Source: Pseudofrankia asymbiotica (GTDB taxonomy: Bacteria; Actinomycetota; Actinomycetes; Frankiales; Frankiaceae). Taken from it: a stretch of DNA of 16,094 nt. The position numbers were made by a program, and so were the translations under genes. Below are positions 6,516 through 12,816 of this stretch, piece after piece (position 1 is the stretch's first letter; each line of letters opens with the position of its first letter). The notes below the pieces were generated by a model, which did not search any database, was not told the DNA's origin, and saw only the letters and a program-made list of their open reading frames with translations. The stretch lies in the NCBI RefSeq assembly GCF_001983105.1, contig NZ_MOMC01000021.1:40592-56685 (forward strand). Reading direction: 5' to 3'.

Positions 6516-7331
6516 ATGCGGGTCTTCGGGGTCGACATCGGTGGATCCGGTATCAAGGGTGCCCCGGTGGAGATCGATGACGGCGCTCTGGTCGCGCCGC
6601 GGGTTCGGCTGCCGACCCCGAGCCCGGCCGAGCCCGCCGCCGTCGGCGCCGTGGTGGCGGAGGTGGTCGGGCAGTTCGGCTGGCAGGGTCCCATCGGCGT
6701 GACGTTCCCCGCCGTCATCCGCGGCGGGATCGCGCAGACGGCGGCCAACGTCGACCAGGGCTGGGTCGGCACCGACGTGGCCGCGACCCTCGCCGAGCCG
6801 CTCGGTGGCCGGGAGGTCGTCGTCATCAACGACGCCGACGCGGCCGGCGTGGCCGAGATGGCCTTCGGCGCGGGCCGTGACGTCCCTGGCCTGGTCGTGA
6901 TGACCACCTTCGGGACCGGCATCGGCACCGCGCTGTTCCTGCACGGGCAGCTGATCCCGAACACCGAGCTCGGGCACCTGGAGCTCGGCGGCCACGACGC
7001 GGAGACCAGGGCATCCGACGCGGCGCGCGAGCGCGACGACCTCAGCTGGGAGCACTGGGCGAAGCGGGTCAGCCGCTATCTGACCGCTCTCGAGAACCTG
7101 CTCTGGCCCGATCTGATCATCATCGGCGGCGGGGTGAGCCGCAAGGCGGACAAGTTCCTGGACCTGCTCACCGTGCGCACGACGGTCGTGCCCGCGCAGC
7201 TGCGCAACGACGCCGGGATCGTCGGCGCGGCGCTGGCCGCCGGGATCGACCAGACGCGTCCCCGCGTCCCGTCCCGCACCGTCCGGCGCCGCCCGCCGGC
7301 CACCCGCCCGCCCGGCGGCCGCCGTCCCTGA
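6516..7331 (+). CDS. ppgK: Polyphosphate glucokinase (ROK family)
   Basis: The enzyme phosphorylates glucose to glucose-6-phosphate using polyphosphate (usually also ATP) in the cytoplasm. The 271-residue product starts with the phosphate-binding motif [12 protein letters not shown] (4-15). NDAD (105-108) contains the likely catalytic base Asp106. [11 protein letters not shown] (131-141) is the second phosphate-binding loop, and ELGHLELGG (151-159) is the sugar-binding part of ROK kinases. [13 protein letters not shown] (177-189) and [15 protein letters not shown] follow, typical of actinobacterial PpgK. It lacks the ROK zinc-cysteine motif, as PpgK proteins do. The ATG at 6516 is chosen because AAGGGA lies 5 nt upstream and the conserved domain begins at once; a frame extension to 6378 adds only unconserved sequence. 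The last ~24 residues form an unusual Arg/Pro-rich tail. It is transcribed divergently from moaA. Confidence 0.93.
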   Translation: MRVFGVDIGGSGIKGAPVEIDDGALVAPRVRLPTPSPAEPAAVGAVVAEVVGQFGWQGPIGVTFPAVIRGGIAQTAANVDQGWVGTDVAATLAEPLGGREVVVINDADAAGVAEMAFGAGRDVPGLVVMTTFGTGIGTALFLHGQLIPNTELGHLELGGHDAETRASDAARERDDLSWEHWAKRVSRYLTALENLLWPDLIIIGGGVSRKADKFLDLLTVRTTVVPAQLRNDAGIVGAALAAGIDQTRPRVPSRTVRRRPPATRPPGGRRP

Positions 7332-7380
7332 CCTCGAACGAGAACGACCACAACCGCATATACCGACCCCGAACCAGGCC

Positions 7381-7401
7381 GGCGGGCGCCAAGCGCCCGC
7401 C
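7381..7401 (+). terminator. Hairpin terminator after ppgK
   Basis: GGCGGGCGC and GCGCCCGCC form a perfect 9-bp GC stem with a CAA loop, 50 nt past the ppgK stop. There is no U-tract, which is common for actinomycete terminators. Confidence 0.6.
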
Positions 7402-7402
7402 A

Positions 7403-7460
7403 CGCGTGGGCTCTGGCGGACGCGGACGCGGAGCGAACCGGCCCCCCCAGAGCCCACGCG
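7403..7460. repeat. 14-bp perfect inverted repeat with a 30-nt loop
   Basis: CGCGTGGGCTCTGG (7403-7416) pairs perfectly with CCAGAGCCCACGCG (7447-7460). The 30-nt loop holds GGACGC repeated twice. It directly follows the 9-bp hairpin, so it may be a backup terminator for ppgK or part of the leader of the next unit. Confidence 0.7.
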
Positions 7461-7548
7461 ACACGCCCGGACGGCCGGGCGAACATCGCCGCGACCCGGT
7501 CAGGACGGCAGACTATGCGTGTCGGTGCCCGGTGCGGGCCAGCCGGCC

Positions 7549-7558
7549 AAAGGAGGTG
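7549..7558 (+). promoter_or_regulatory. Near-perfect Shine-Dalgarno sequence
   Basis: AAAGGAGGTG closely matches the complement of the 16S rRNA tail. AGGAGG ends 7 nt before the ATG at 7564. It is the strongest ribosome site in the window and the main reason to believe the small frame that follows. Confidence 0.7.
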
Positions 7559-7563
7559 CGACC

Positions 7564-7767
7564 ATGCTTTTCGGTCGTGTCTTCCGTACCCGGAGGCTCC
7601 AGGCTCACCACGCTCTTCCCCGGACTTCTCGCCGGATCGGCGACAACGATCTGACGAGCCGGAGTCGGGTCTCTGTCCTGTCGACGGATTCCACCTCCCT
7701 GGCGGGGGATCCGGTGCCTGCAAGTCCGGGGTTCGGGAGTCGGCGGGGCCGCGGCGCGGGACGATGA
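7564..7767 (+). CDS. Small candidate protein (67 aa) in the sepH leader
   Basis: A 67-residue frame starts at ATG 7564, 7 nt after the AGGAGG of an almost ideal ribosome site, and stops at TGA 7765-7767, 108 nt before sepH. The product begins [11 protein letters not shown] and is basic and Ser/Arg-rich, with no membrane segment or cysteine. I do not recognise it. Its third codon positions are A/T in about 20 of 67 codons, more than in the neighbouring genes. It may therefore be a young or fast-evolving gene, or a leader peptide whose translation affects sepH expression. Another possibility is that the ribosome site remains from a decayed gene. The frame also opens upstream to about 7519, without a ribosome site. 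Confidence 0.45.
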   Translation: MLFGRVFRTRRLQAHHALPRTSRRIGDNDLTSRSRVSVLSTDSTSLAGDPVPASPGFGSRRGRGAGR

Positions 7768-7875
7768 GCGGCGGTCCCCTGTCCGCTGCTCGGCGGGGAC
7801 CTGGCCGGCGACGAGTGACAGGCGAGGCGTCGGCCCGGGGCGGGCGGCACGGCGGTGACGGGAGGAGATGGCGCC

Positions 7876-10497
7876 ATGCGTGAGCTGCGGGCGGTAGCGC
7901 TCAGCGAGGACGGTGGCTATCTCGTGCTCGCCGACGCGAACGGCCGCGCCGACGCCGAGCAGTTTCGGGTGCCCGTCGACGACCGGCTGCGCGCGGCCCT
8001 GCGCGGCGCGCGGCGCAGCGAGGTCCGCACCGAGAGCGCGTTGACCCCGCGTGAGATCCAGGCCAGGCTGCGCGCCGGCGAGACCGCGGCCGACGTCGCG
8101 CGCGCCGCGGGCATCCCGGTCGAACGGGTCGAGCGCTACGAGGGCCCGGTGCTCGCCGAACGTGCCCGGGTGGTGCAGGAGGCCAGGGCGGCGCTGCTGC
8201 CGAAGGACCCGGGCGGCGCGACCGGCCGGCCGCTCGGCGAGGTGGTCGACACGCGGCTGATGGCCGGGCAGGACGACCCGGAGGCCGCCCAGTGGGACGC
8301 CTGGCGGCGGGTCGACGGGATCTGGCTGGTCCAGCTCACGTCCGAGAGCCGCTGCGCCCGGTGGACCTGGGATCCGGTCGTCCGCCGGGTCCGTCCCCAC
8401 GACGACGCCGCCCGCGCGCTGGTCGCGCCGGAACCCGTCGACGCCCCACCCACCGCCTCGGCGGCCCCGGGGGCCGCGACCCCGGCGCCCACCCGCCAGA
8501 GCCCACCCGCGCTGACGCTCGTCCAGGACCCCGCGCGGCCGCCGGCCGGCGGCCGCCCGCTTCCGGCGCACCCGGCGACCCCACAGCCAGAGCAGCGGCC
8601 GCGGTACGCCCAGCCGGCGTCCTATCCCGAGCCGGGATATCCGGACTCGCACGACCCGGCCGGTCCCTTCCCCGGCCCCGGTCAGCCGGCGGCACCGTTC
8701 CCGCCCGCGCACCAGGAGCCGCGCTACCCGGCGGCCCACAACCCCACCGCCCACAACCCGGCGGCGCAGCACCCGACGGCCCGCTACCCGACCGCGCAGC
8801 ACCCGGCGGAGCACCAGTCGCCCGCCGCGCGGCAGCGCGCCGACGACTTCGACCACGCCGCGGGCCAGCCCGCCGACCGCTACCAGGTCCCGCCCGCCTA
8901 CCAGCGCCCCCAGCCGCCGCCGGAGCACTACCCGCCGGCGATGTACTCGACGGACCCTTACCCGCCCGACACGTTCGCCCCGGCCCACCACTCCGCGGCC
9001 CCGCCGCACGACGGCGACCTGCCGGCGGGGCGGCCGGACGCCCCGTCCCCCGGTTCGCCGTACGCCGACGGTTTCGGAGGGCCGCCGTCGTTCGACGAGG
9101 CGTTCAACGACCCCTTCGACGCGGGGCGGGCCGAGCCGCCCGGCGCCGCGGAGGCGCCGCCCGCCGCCGCGGCGTACCAGTTCCCGGACCGCCTGGCCGG
9201 GGGTGCCGGCCAGCCGACGGCCGACGACCTCGACCTCGGCCGGCCCTTCGACCCGCCGGCCGCCCGCCCGGCCCGGCCCGCGGCGGCGCACCGCCCGGCG
9301 AGACCGCCGGCCCTGGAACAGCGGCCGACCCGGCCGCTGGAGCCGCGCCGCTGGCAGGGGCACGACGATCCCGACCTCGGCATGGGCCTGGACGCGGACC
9401 TGTTCGACGAGCCGGCTGACCAGCTGCATCCACCGACCCCCGCCGCCTCCCGGCCGTTCCCGCGGCCCGCGACCGCGCCACCACGCGGAGCCAGCGCGCC
9501 TCCCAGGACGATGCCCCGCTCCGCGGTCCCGCCGCGCCCGGAGGTCCGCGCGACGCCCCAGGGCCCGTCAAGGCCGGCCCCGAATGTGCCCGCCGCCGCC
9601 TTCGCCCCGCGGACCGACGCGCGGGACGCCGAACCCGCGCTCGGACGGCCTCGCGAGACCTCATGGGAGGCCGCTGCCCCCCAGGGTGAGCCCGCCGCGG
9701 CGCGCGACGGCCATGACGCCTCGCCTCGCGAGCGTGCGGCCGGGCCGGCCCGGCCGGAGCCGCGTGTGCGCCCCGCCGTCGTGCCCGCCCGGGACACCCA
9801 GGACGCCAGGGTCTCGACGGCGGTCCAGCCACCGGTCGACCAGGCGCCGCGCGAGGCCGCCCCGGCGGCGCCCGACGGCGTGCCGGCCCAGGGCACCGCT
9901 GTGCCGGCCGAGACGGCCGCTGAGGCCCTCGCGCCGGTCGCCGGGGGAACCATGGCCGAGGAGTCCGGACACGCGCCACAGCCGGCCCCACCCGCCCCCA
10001 GGCCGGTCGCGGCCACGGCTGCCACCGGTTCGGCGGCGATCGGCCCGTCGAGGTTGGAGCCGCCGTCCGCCGCCGAGCGGGTCGTCGTCCCCGCCGCTCC
10101 GCCCGCCGCTGACGAGCCGGTGGCCGAGGCCCAAGGGGACGACGTGACGGCCGTCACGGCCGCGGCGGCTGAGGAGGGTGTTGAGGCGTCCGAGCCGGCC
10201 CCGGCGGAGGCCGACGTGACGAAGAAGACTCCCACCACCGCGAGCAGCCGGGCGACGGCGGGCCGTGGCACCCCGAAATCCACCGAAAAGCCGGACAAGA
10301 CGGAGAAATCCGCCGGGAAGAACCAGGACAGTGCGCCCGGATCGGCCGCGACGGAAGGTGAGGAGGGGGCTACGCCCCAGCCGTCGAACCGACCACGCAA
10401 TGCCCCTCGGACTGGGGAACGTTCCGGAGGCGGTCGACGTGGGCGCAAGTCGGTGCCAGCATGGGATGACATCGTCTTCGGAGCCCGTCGCCCGTAG
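7876..10497 (+). CDS. sepH: SepH, cell-division regulator that acts on FtsZ (long-linker form)
   Basis: SepH is an actinobacterial division protein (DUF3071 domain) that binds FtsZ and promotes its assembly at septa. The N-terminus [18 protein letters not shown] and the helix-turn-helix-like stretch [20 protein letters not shown] (56-75), followed by [19 protein letters not shown] (78-96), are diagnostic. Conserved [13 protein letters not shown] and WTWDP segments follow up to about residue 187. The C-terminus carries the family's conserved tail [15 protein letters not shown]. Between them lie about 670 residues of Pro/Ala/Gln-rich disordered linker with a Lys/Thr-rich end. At 873 residues it is more than twice the Streptomyces protein (about 340 by memory). 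The ATG at 7876 follows GGAGGAG at 7861-7867 and matches the family N-terminus; an in-frame start at 7855 is less likely. Confidence 0.93.
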   Translation: MRELRAVALSEDGGYLVLADANGRADAEQFRVPVDDRLRAALRGARRSEVRTESALTPREIQARLRAGETAADVARAAGIPVERVERYEGPVLAERARVVQEARAALLPKDPGGATGRPLGEVVDTRLMAGQDDPEAAQWDAWRRVDGIWLVQLTSESRCARWTWDPVVRRVRPHDDAARALVAPEPVDAPPTASAAPGAATPAPTRQSPPALTLVQDPARPPAGGRPLPAHPATPQPEQRPRYAQPASYPEPGYPDSHDPAGPFPGPGQPAAPFPPAHQEPRYPAAHNPTAHNPAAQHPTARYPTAQHPAEHQSPAARQRADDFDHAAGQPADRYQVPPAYQRPQPPPEHYPPAMYSTDPYPPDTFAPAHHSAAPPHDGDLPAGRPDAPSPGSPYADGFGGPPSFDEAFNDPFDAGRAEPPGAAEAPPAAAAYQFPDRLAGGAGQPTADDLDLGRPFDPPAARPARPAAAHRPARPPALEQRPTRPLEPRRWQGHDDPDLGMGLDADLFDEPADQLHPPTPAASRPFPRPATAPPRGASAPPRTMPRSAVPPRPEVRATPQGPSRPAPNVPAAAFAPRTDARDAEPALGRPRETSWEAAAPQGEPAAARDGHDASPRERAAGPARPEPRVRPAVVPARDTQDARVSTAVQPPVDQAPREAAPAAPDGVPAQGTAVPAETAAEALAPVAGGTMAEESGHAPQPAPPAPRPVAATAATGSAAIGPSRLEPPSAAERVVVPAAPPAADEPVAEAQGDDVTAVTAAAAEEGVEASEPAPAEADVTKKTPTTASSRATAGRGTPKSTEKPDKTEKSAGKNQDSAPGSAATEGEEGATPQPSNRPRNAPRTGERSGGGRRGRKSVPAWDDIVFGARRP
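8728..8817 (+). repeat. Pentapeptide repeats (PxAxx) in the SepH linker
   Basis: From residue 285 the linker reads as six near-tandem five-residue units: [30 protein letters not shown]. The underlying 15-nt units are degenerate. It looks like linker growth by duplication and adds a His/Gln-rich patch. Confidence 0.7.
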
Positions 10498-10639
10498 GCC
10501 CGAGAACGGCAGCCAGGTGGGCTGCCAGCCTCGGACCGACGAGGGCGGGTGCGAGGTCCGGTGGTCCAGCGGGGAAACCCAACGGACGCGGTAAGGCCGC
10601 TCTGGACGCAACGGCGCCACTCCAGCCGGCACGACCGGA

Positions 10640-10671
10640 GGCCCTGCGAACATGCACCTTTTCGCAGGGCC
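10640..10671 (+). terminator. 11-bp hairpin downstream of sepH
   Basis: GGCCCTGCGAA and TTCGCAGGGCC pair perfectly over 11 bp around the 10-nt loop CATGCACCTT, 142 nt past the sepH stop and 79 nt before the next gene. It is a likely terminator of the sepH transcript without a U-tract, or a leader structure of the next gene. Confidence 0.55.
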
Positions 10672-10750
10672 GGCGGTCCTAGCAACACGTGAGGGACCGA
10701 TCACACGGCCAGGCTGGAACGTCTGGCCGCCGGACACAGTTGGAGAGGGT

Positions 10751-10954
10751 GTGACTGGTACTACCACCAAGCCGACGCTGACCAACCTCGACAGGTGCGA
10801 CAGGTGCGGCGCCCAGGCGTACGTACGTGTCGTCCTTCCAGGCGGTAGCGACCTGCTGTTCTGCCGGCACCACGCCAAGTCTCACGACTCGAAGCTCCGC
10901 GAGATGGCCGTCGAGTACCACGACGAGACCGACAAGCTCACGGTCGGCGGCTGA
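10751..10954 (+). CDS. Small zinc-ribbon protein (DUF7455-like)
   Basis: This 67-residue protein starts at GTG 10751 with GGAG at 10742-10745, 5 nt upstream. DRCDRCGAQAYVRVVL (14-29) and LLFCRHHAKSH (35-45) supply Cys16, Cys19, Cys38 and His40/His41, a plausible single zinc site. The CDRCGAQAYVR...LLFCRHHA pattern is one I associate with the small, highly conserved actinobacterial family DUF7455. The function of that family is not known to me. The tail (EYHDETDKLTVGG) is acidic. The gene is isolated between two strong hairpins and is probably transcribed alone. An upstream extension of the frame to 10652 would run through the preceding hairpin and is rejected. Confidence 0.85.
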   Translation: MTGTTTKPTLTNLDRCDRCGAQAYVRVVLPGGSDLLFCRHHAKSHDSKLREMAVEYHDETDKLTVGG

Positions 10955-10997
10955 CCCGCACGAACCAGTTCGACAACTGAACAGCGAGGCAAGGCCT

Positions 10998-11044
10998 CGA
11001 AGGGCACGTCCCGCGCAGCGGCGGGGCGTGCCCTTCGTCGTTTT
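10998..11044 (+). terminator. Rho-independent terminator with U-tract
   Basis: CGAAGGGCACGTCCCGC and GCGGGGCGTGCCCTTCG form a 17-bp stem with one U-G wobble and the 6-nt loop GCAGCG. TCGTTTT follows. It ends the zinc-ribbon gene's transcript 43 nt after its stop and is the clearest terminator in the window. A smaller 6-bp hairpin (10985-10999) shares two bases with its foot. Confidence 0.88.
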
Positions 11045-11183
11045 CCGGCCGGCCCGTCCGGGCGGGCGGCGTGCCACAGGCCGGTTCGCGCGGCGCTGGT
11101 CTCGCCGGCTTCGCGATCTCACCGTCCGACGCCGCGAGCACCGCTCGCGCCGCCGTGACGATCGCATGAGCGGCCCGGGGCCG

Positions 11184-11222
11184 CCCCACACCCCAGAACC
11201 CCCAGATCACCCCGGAACCCCC
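11184..11222 (-). other. Predicted G-quadruplex (minus) / i-motif (plus) tract
   Basis: The plus strand has five C-runs of 4, 4, 5, 4 and 5 bases separated by loops of 3 (ACA), 4 (AGAA), 6 (AGATCA) and 4 (GGAA). The complementary strand therefore has five G-runs of at least four, which meets the usual G-quadruplex pattern. It lies about 200 nt upstream of the yihY-like start. Confidence 0.6.
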
Positions 11223-11411
11223 GGACGCCCAGGGCATCTCCCCAGCCATCGTCGCGTGACAGCTCGGGACATGGGCATGGATATGCACGTGGGCACTCGC
11301 GGGCAACAACTCTCGAACTTCATACACCCACATCGTGGGCACCTGGTACTCCAGATGTGGAGGCACCGCCCCGATGGGCGCATCGTCCACAACGGGTAGC
11401 CGCCGACCCCG

Positions 11412-11417
11412 TACCGT
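11412..11417 (+). promoter_or_regulatory. -10 box of a leaderless promoter for the yihY-like gene
   Basis: TACCGT fits TANNNT and ends 6 nt before the GTG at 11424, placing the transcript start at the start codon. No clear -35 is seen and no Shine-Dalgarno site precedes the GTG. Confidence 0.55.
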
Positions 11418-11423
11418 TGGGCC

Positions 11424-12770
11424 GTGACCACGGCCAACGAGCGCACGTCCGCCGTGGCGGCGCCCGCGCGGACGGATTCCGCCGACCACGTGAGAGGCGC
11501 GAACGGCCGCGCATCCGCGGGCGATCAGGTTGGTGGGGCCAATGGTCGCACGGAGACGGCGAAGACCCGGCCCGCGACCGGCGACCTCGTCGATGCGGTC
11601 GATGCGGTCGATGCGGTCGATGGTCACACGGGGATGGCGGGGCAGGAGATCAACGGGGAGGGCCCCGGGGGCGGCGCGTCCCGTCGGGGCCGCCGCGCGG
11701 CCGACAACGCCGCGACCGGCGAGGCTCCGACACGGCGGTTGGTGACCGGGGCGCGCGGGCGCGGGCGGGCCGCGCTGCGGGTGGCGGGGCGAGCGGCGTC
11801 CAACGCCTGGCGCGACCGGGTGCTGGGGCTCGCCGCCGAGGCCGGCTTCTGGCAGCTGCTCTCGCTGCCGCCGCTGTTGCTGGCGTTGCTGGGAACGATC
11901 GGTTACATCGCCGACGCCCTCGGTTCCGACGCGGTCAACAGCATCCGCGCCAGCCTGCTGCGGGGCGCCTCCGACCTCCTGACGCCTGAGGTGGTCGACA
12001 ACGTGGTGGGCCCGACCGTCGACCAGATCCTCTCGCGCGGCCGGCCCGACGTGATCTCCATCGGGTTCGTGCTGTCGCTGTGGACGGGGTCCACGGCGAT
12101 GGCGACGTACGTCAACACGATCACGATCGCCTACGGGCAGCGGGACCTGCGCTCCGCGGTGCGCAGCCGGCTGGTGGCGCTGAGGCTGTACATCGCCCAG
12201 GTCCTCACCGGAGTGGTCATCCTGCCCGCTCTCGTGCTCGGGCCGGGCCTGCTCGCGAACCTGTTGCGGGCGAACCAGCACCCCGTCGTCAAGATGCTTC
12301 TGCAGCAGGTGTTCTGGCCGGCTGTGGGGCTGCTGGCGCTGGCGATGCTGACCTCGCTCTACCACCAGTCGCTGCCTCAACGCCGACCGTGGCTGCACGC
12401 CCTGCCTGGCGCGATATTCGCCCTCCTCGGCTGGCTGCTCGGCAGCTACCTTCTTCGGCTCTACCTGGAACTGGTCTTCGGTAACGAGCTTGTCTACGGC
12501 TCGCTGGCCGCGCCGGTCGCCGCGCTGCTGTTCTTCTACATCACCGCGCTCGCGGTGCTCCTCGGCGCCGAGCTGAACGGGGCACTGGACAAGCGCGGCG
12601 CCGACTCCCCTGCCGGCGCCGGCAGGCCGGCCGATGATGTCGACACCGGCACGGAGGCGGGGGACGCGAAGAGGCCTCCGGAGGCGGCGGCCCCCCCTCC
12701 GGGGCCTCAGTCGGCGCCCCCACCTGGTTCGCCGGACGGGCCGGATGGCCCGGACAGGTCGGACTCCTAG
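11424..12770 (+). CDS. YihY/BrkB-type integral membrane protein
   Basis: The 448-residue protein has a hydrophilic N-terminal tail of about 125 residues, then about six hydrophobic segments (roughly 142-162, 208-228, 253-280, 295-315, 327-348, 361-385). It ends in a hydrophilic Pro/Asp-rich tail. The core pattern, with YVNTITIAYGQRD, an RLYLELVFGNELVYGSLA segment and AVLLGAELN near the end, is typical of the YihY family. That family was once wrongly called ribonuclease BN. Its molecular role is unsettled; some members are discussed as transporters or envelope factors. The start is GTG 11424, supported by a -10 box 6 nt upstream. The N-terminal tail includes a 9-nt tandem repeat. The gene converges on the LCP gene with a 46-nt gap. 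Confidence 0.85.
   Translation: MTTANERTSAVAAPARTDSADHVRGANGRASAGDQVGGANGRTETAKTRPATGDLVDAVDAVDAVDGHTGMAGQEINGEGPGGGASRRGRRAADNAATGEAPTRRLVTGARGRGRAALRVAGRAASNAWRDRVLGLAAEAGFWQLLSLPPLLLALLGTIGYIADALGSDAVNSIRASLLRGASDLLTPEVVDNVVGPTVDQILSRGRPDVISIGFVLSLWTGSTAMATYVNTITIAYGQRDLRSAVRSRLVALRLYIAQVLTGVVILPALVLGPGLLANLLRANQHPVVKMLLQQVFWPAVGLLALAMLTSLYHQSLPQRRPWLHALPGAIFALLGWLLGSYLLRLYLELVFGNELVYGSLAAPVAALLFFYITALAVLLGAELNGALDKRGADSPAGAGRPADDVDTGTEAGDAKRPPEAAAPPPGPQSAPPPGSPDGPDGPDRSDS
11589..11622 (+). repeat. 9-nt tandem repeat (3.8 copies) coding Asp-Ala-Val
   Basis: GTCGATGCG occurs three times in a row from 11589, followed by a partial GTCGATG. It is in frame, encoding DAVDAVDAVD in the cytoplasmic tail of the YihY-like protein, so copy number could change without a frameshift. 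Confidence 0.9.
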
Positions 12771-12816
12771 CACTCCGGGGTCGGGACCGCCCAGGTCCGC
12801 CAGGAGCCGATGAGCG

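Larger units (their letters stand above)
11045..11423. other. Intergenic region upstream of the yihY-like gene (379 nt)
   Basis: No convincing gene is seen here on either strand; open frames have no ribosome sites and low-complexity products. It holds a C-rich tract with five C-runs (11184-11222), a moderately A/T-richer part (about 11260-11400), and at its end the -10 box of the next gene. Confidence 0.5.

Noticed and set aside
7513..9429. 638-codon minus-strand open frame opposite the small ORF and sepH
   Set aside because: It is an antisense shadow of the Pro/Ala-rich SepH linker; the product is Arg/Gly/Val low complexity.
10985..10999. 6-bp hairpin overlapping the foot of the terminator as an antiterminator
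   Set aside because: It shares only two bases with the terminator and is far weaker, so a switch is not supported.
12784..12798. GGACC/GGTCC hairpin between the convergent yihY-like and LCP genes
   Set aside because: The stem is only 5 bp and has no U-tract; this is expected by chance at this GC content.
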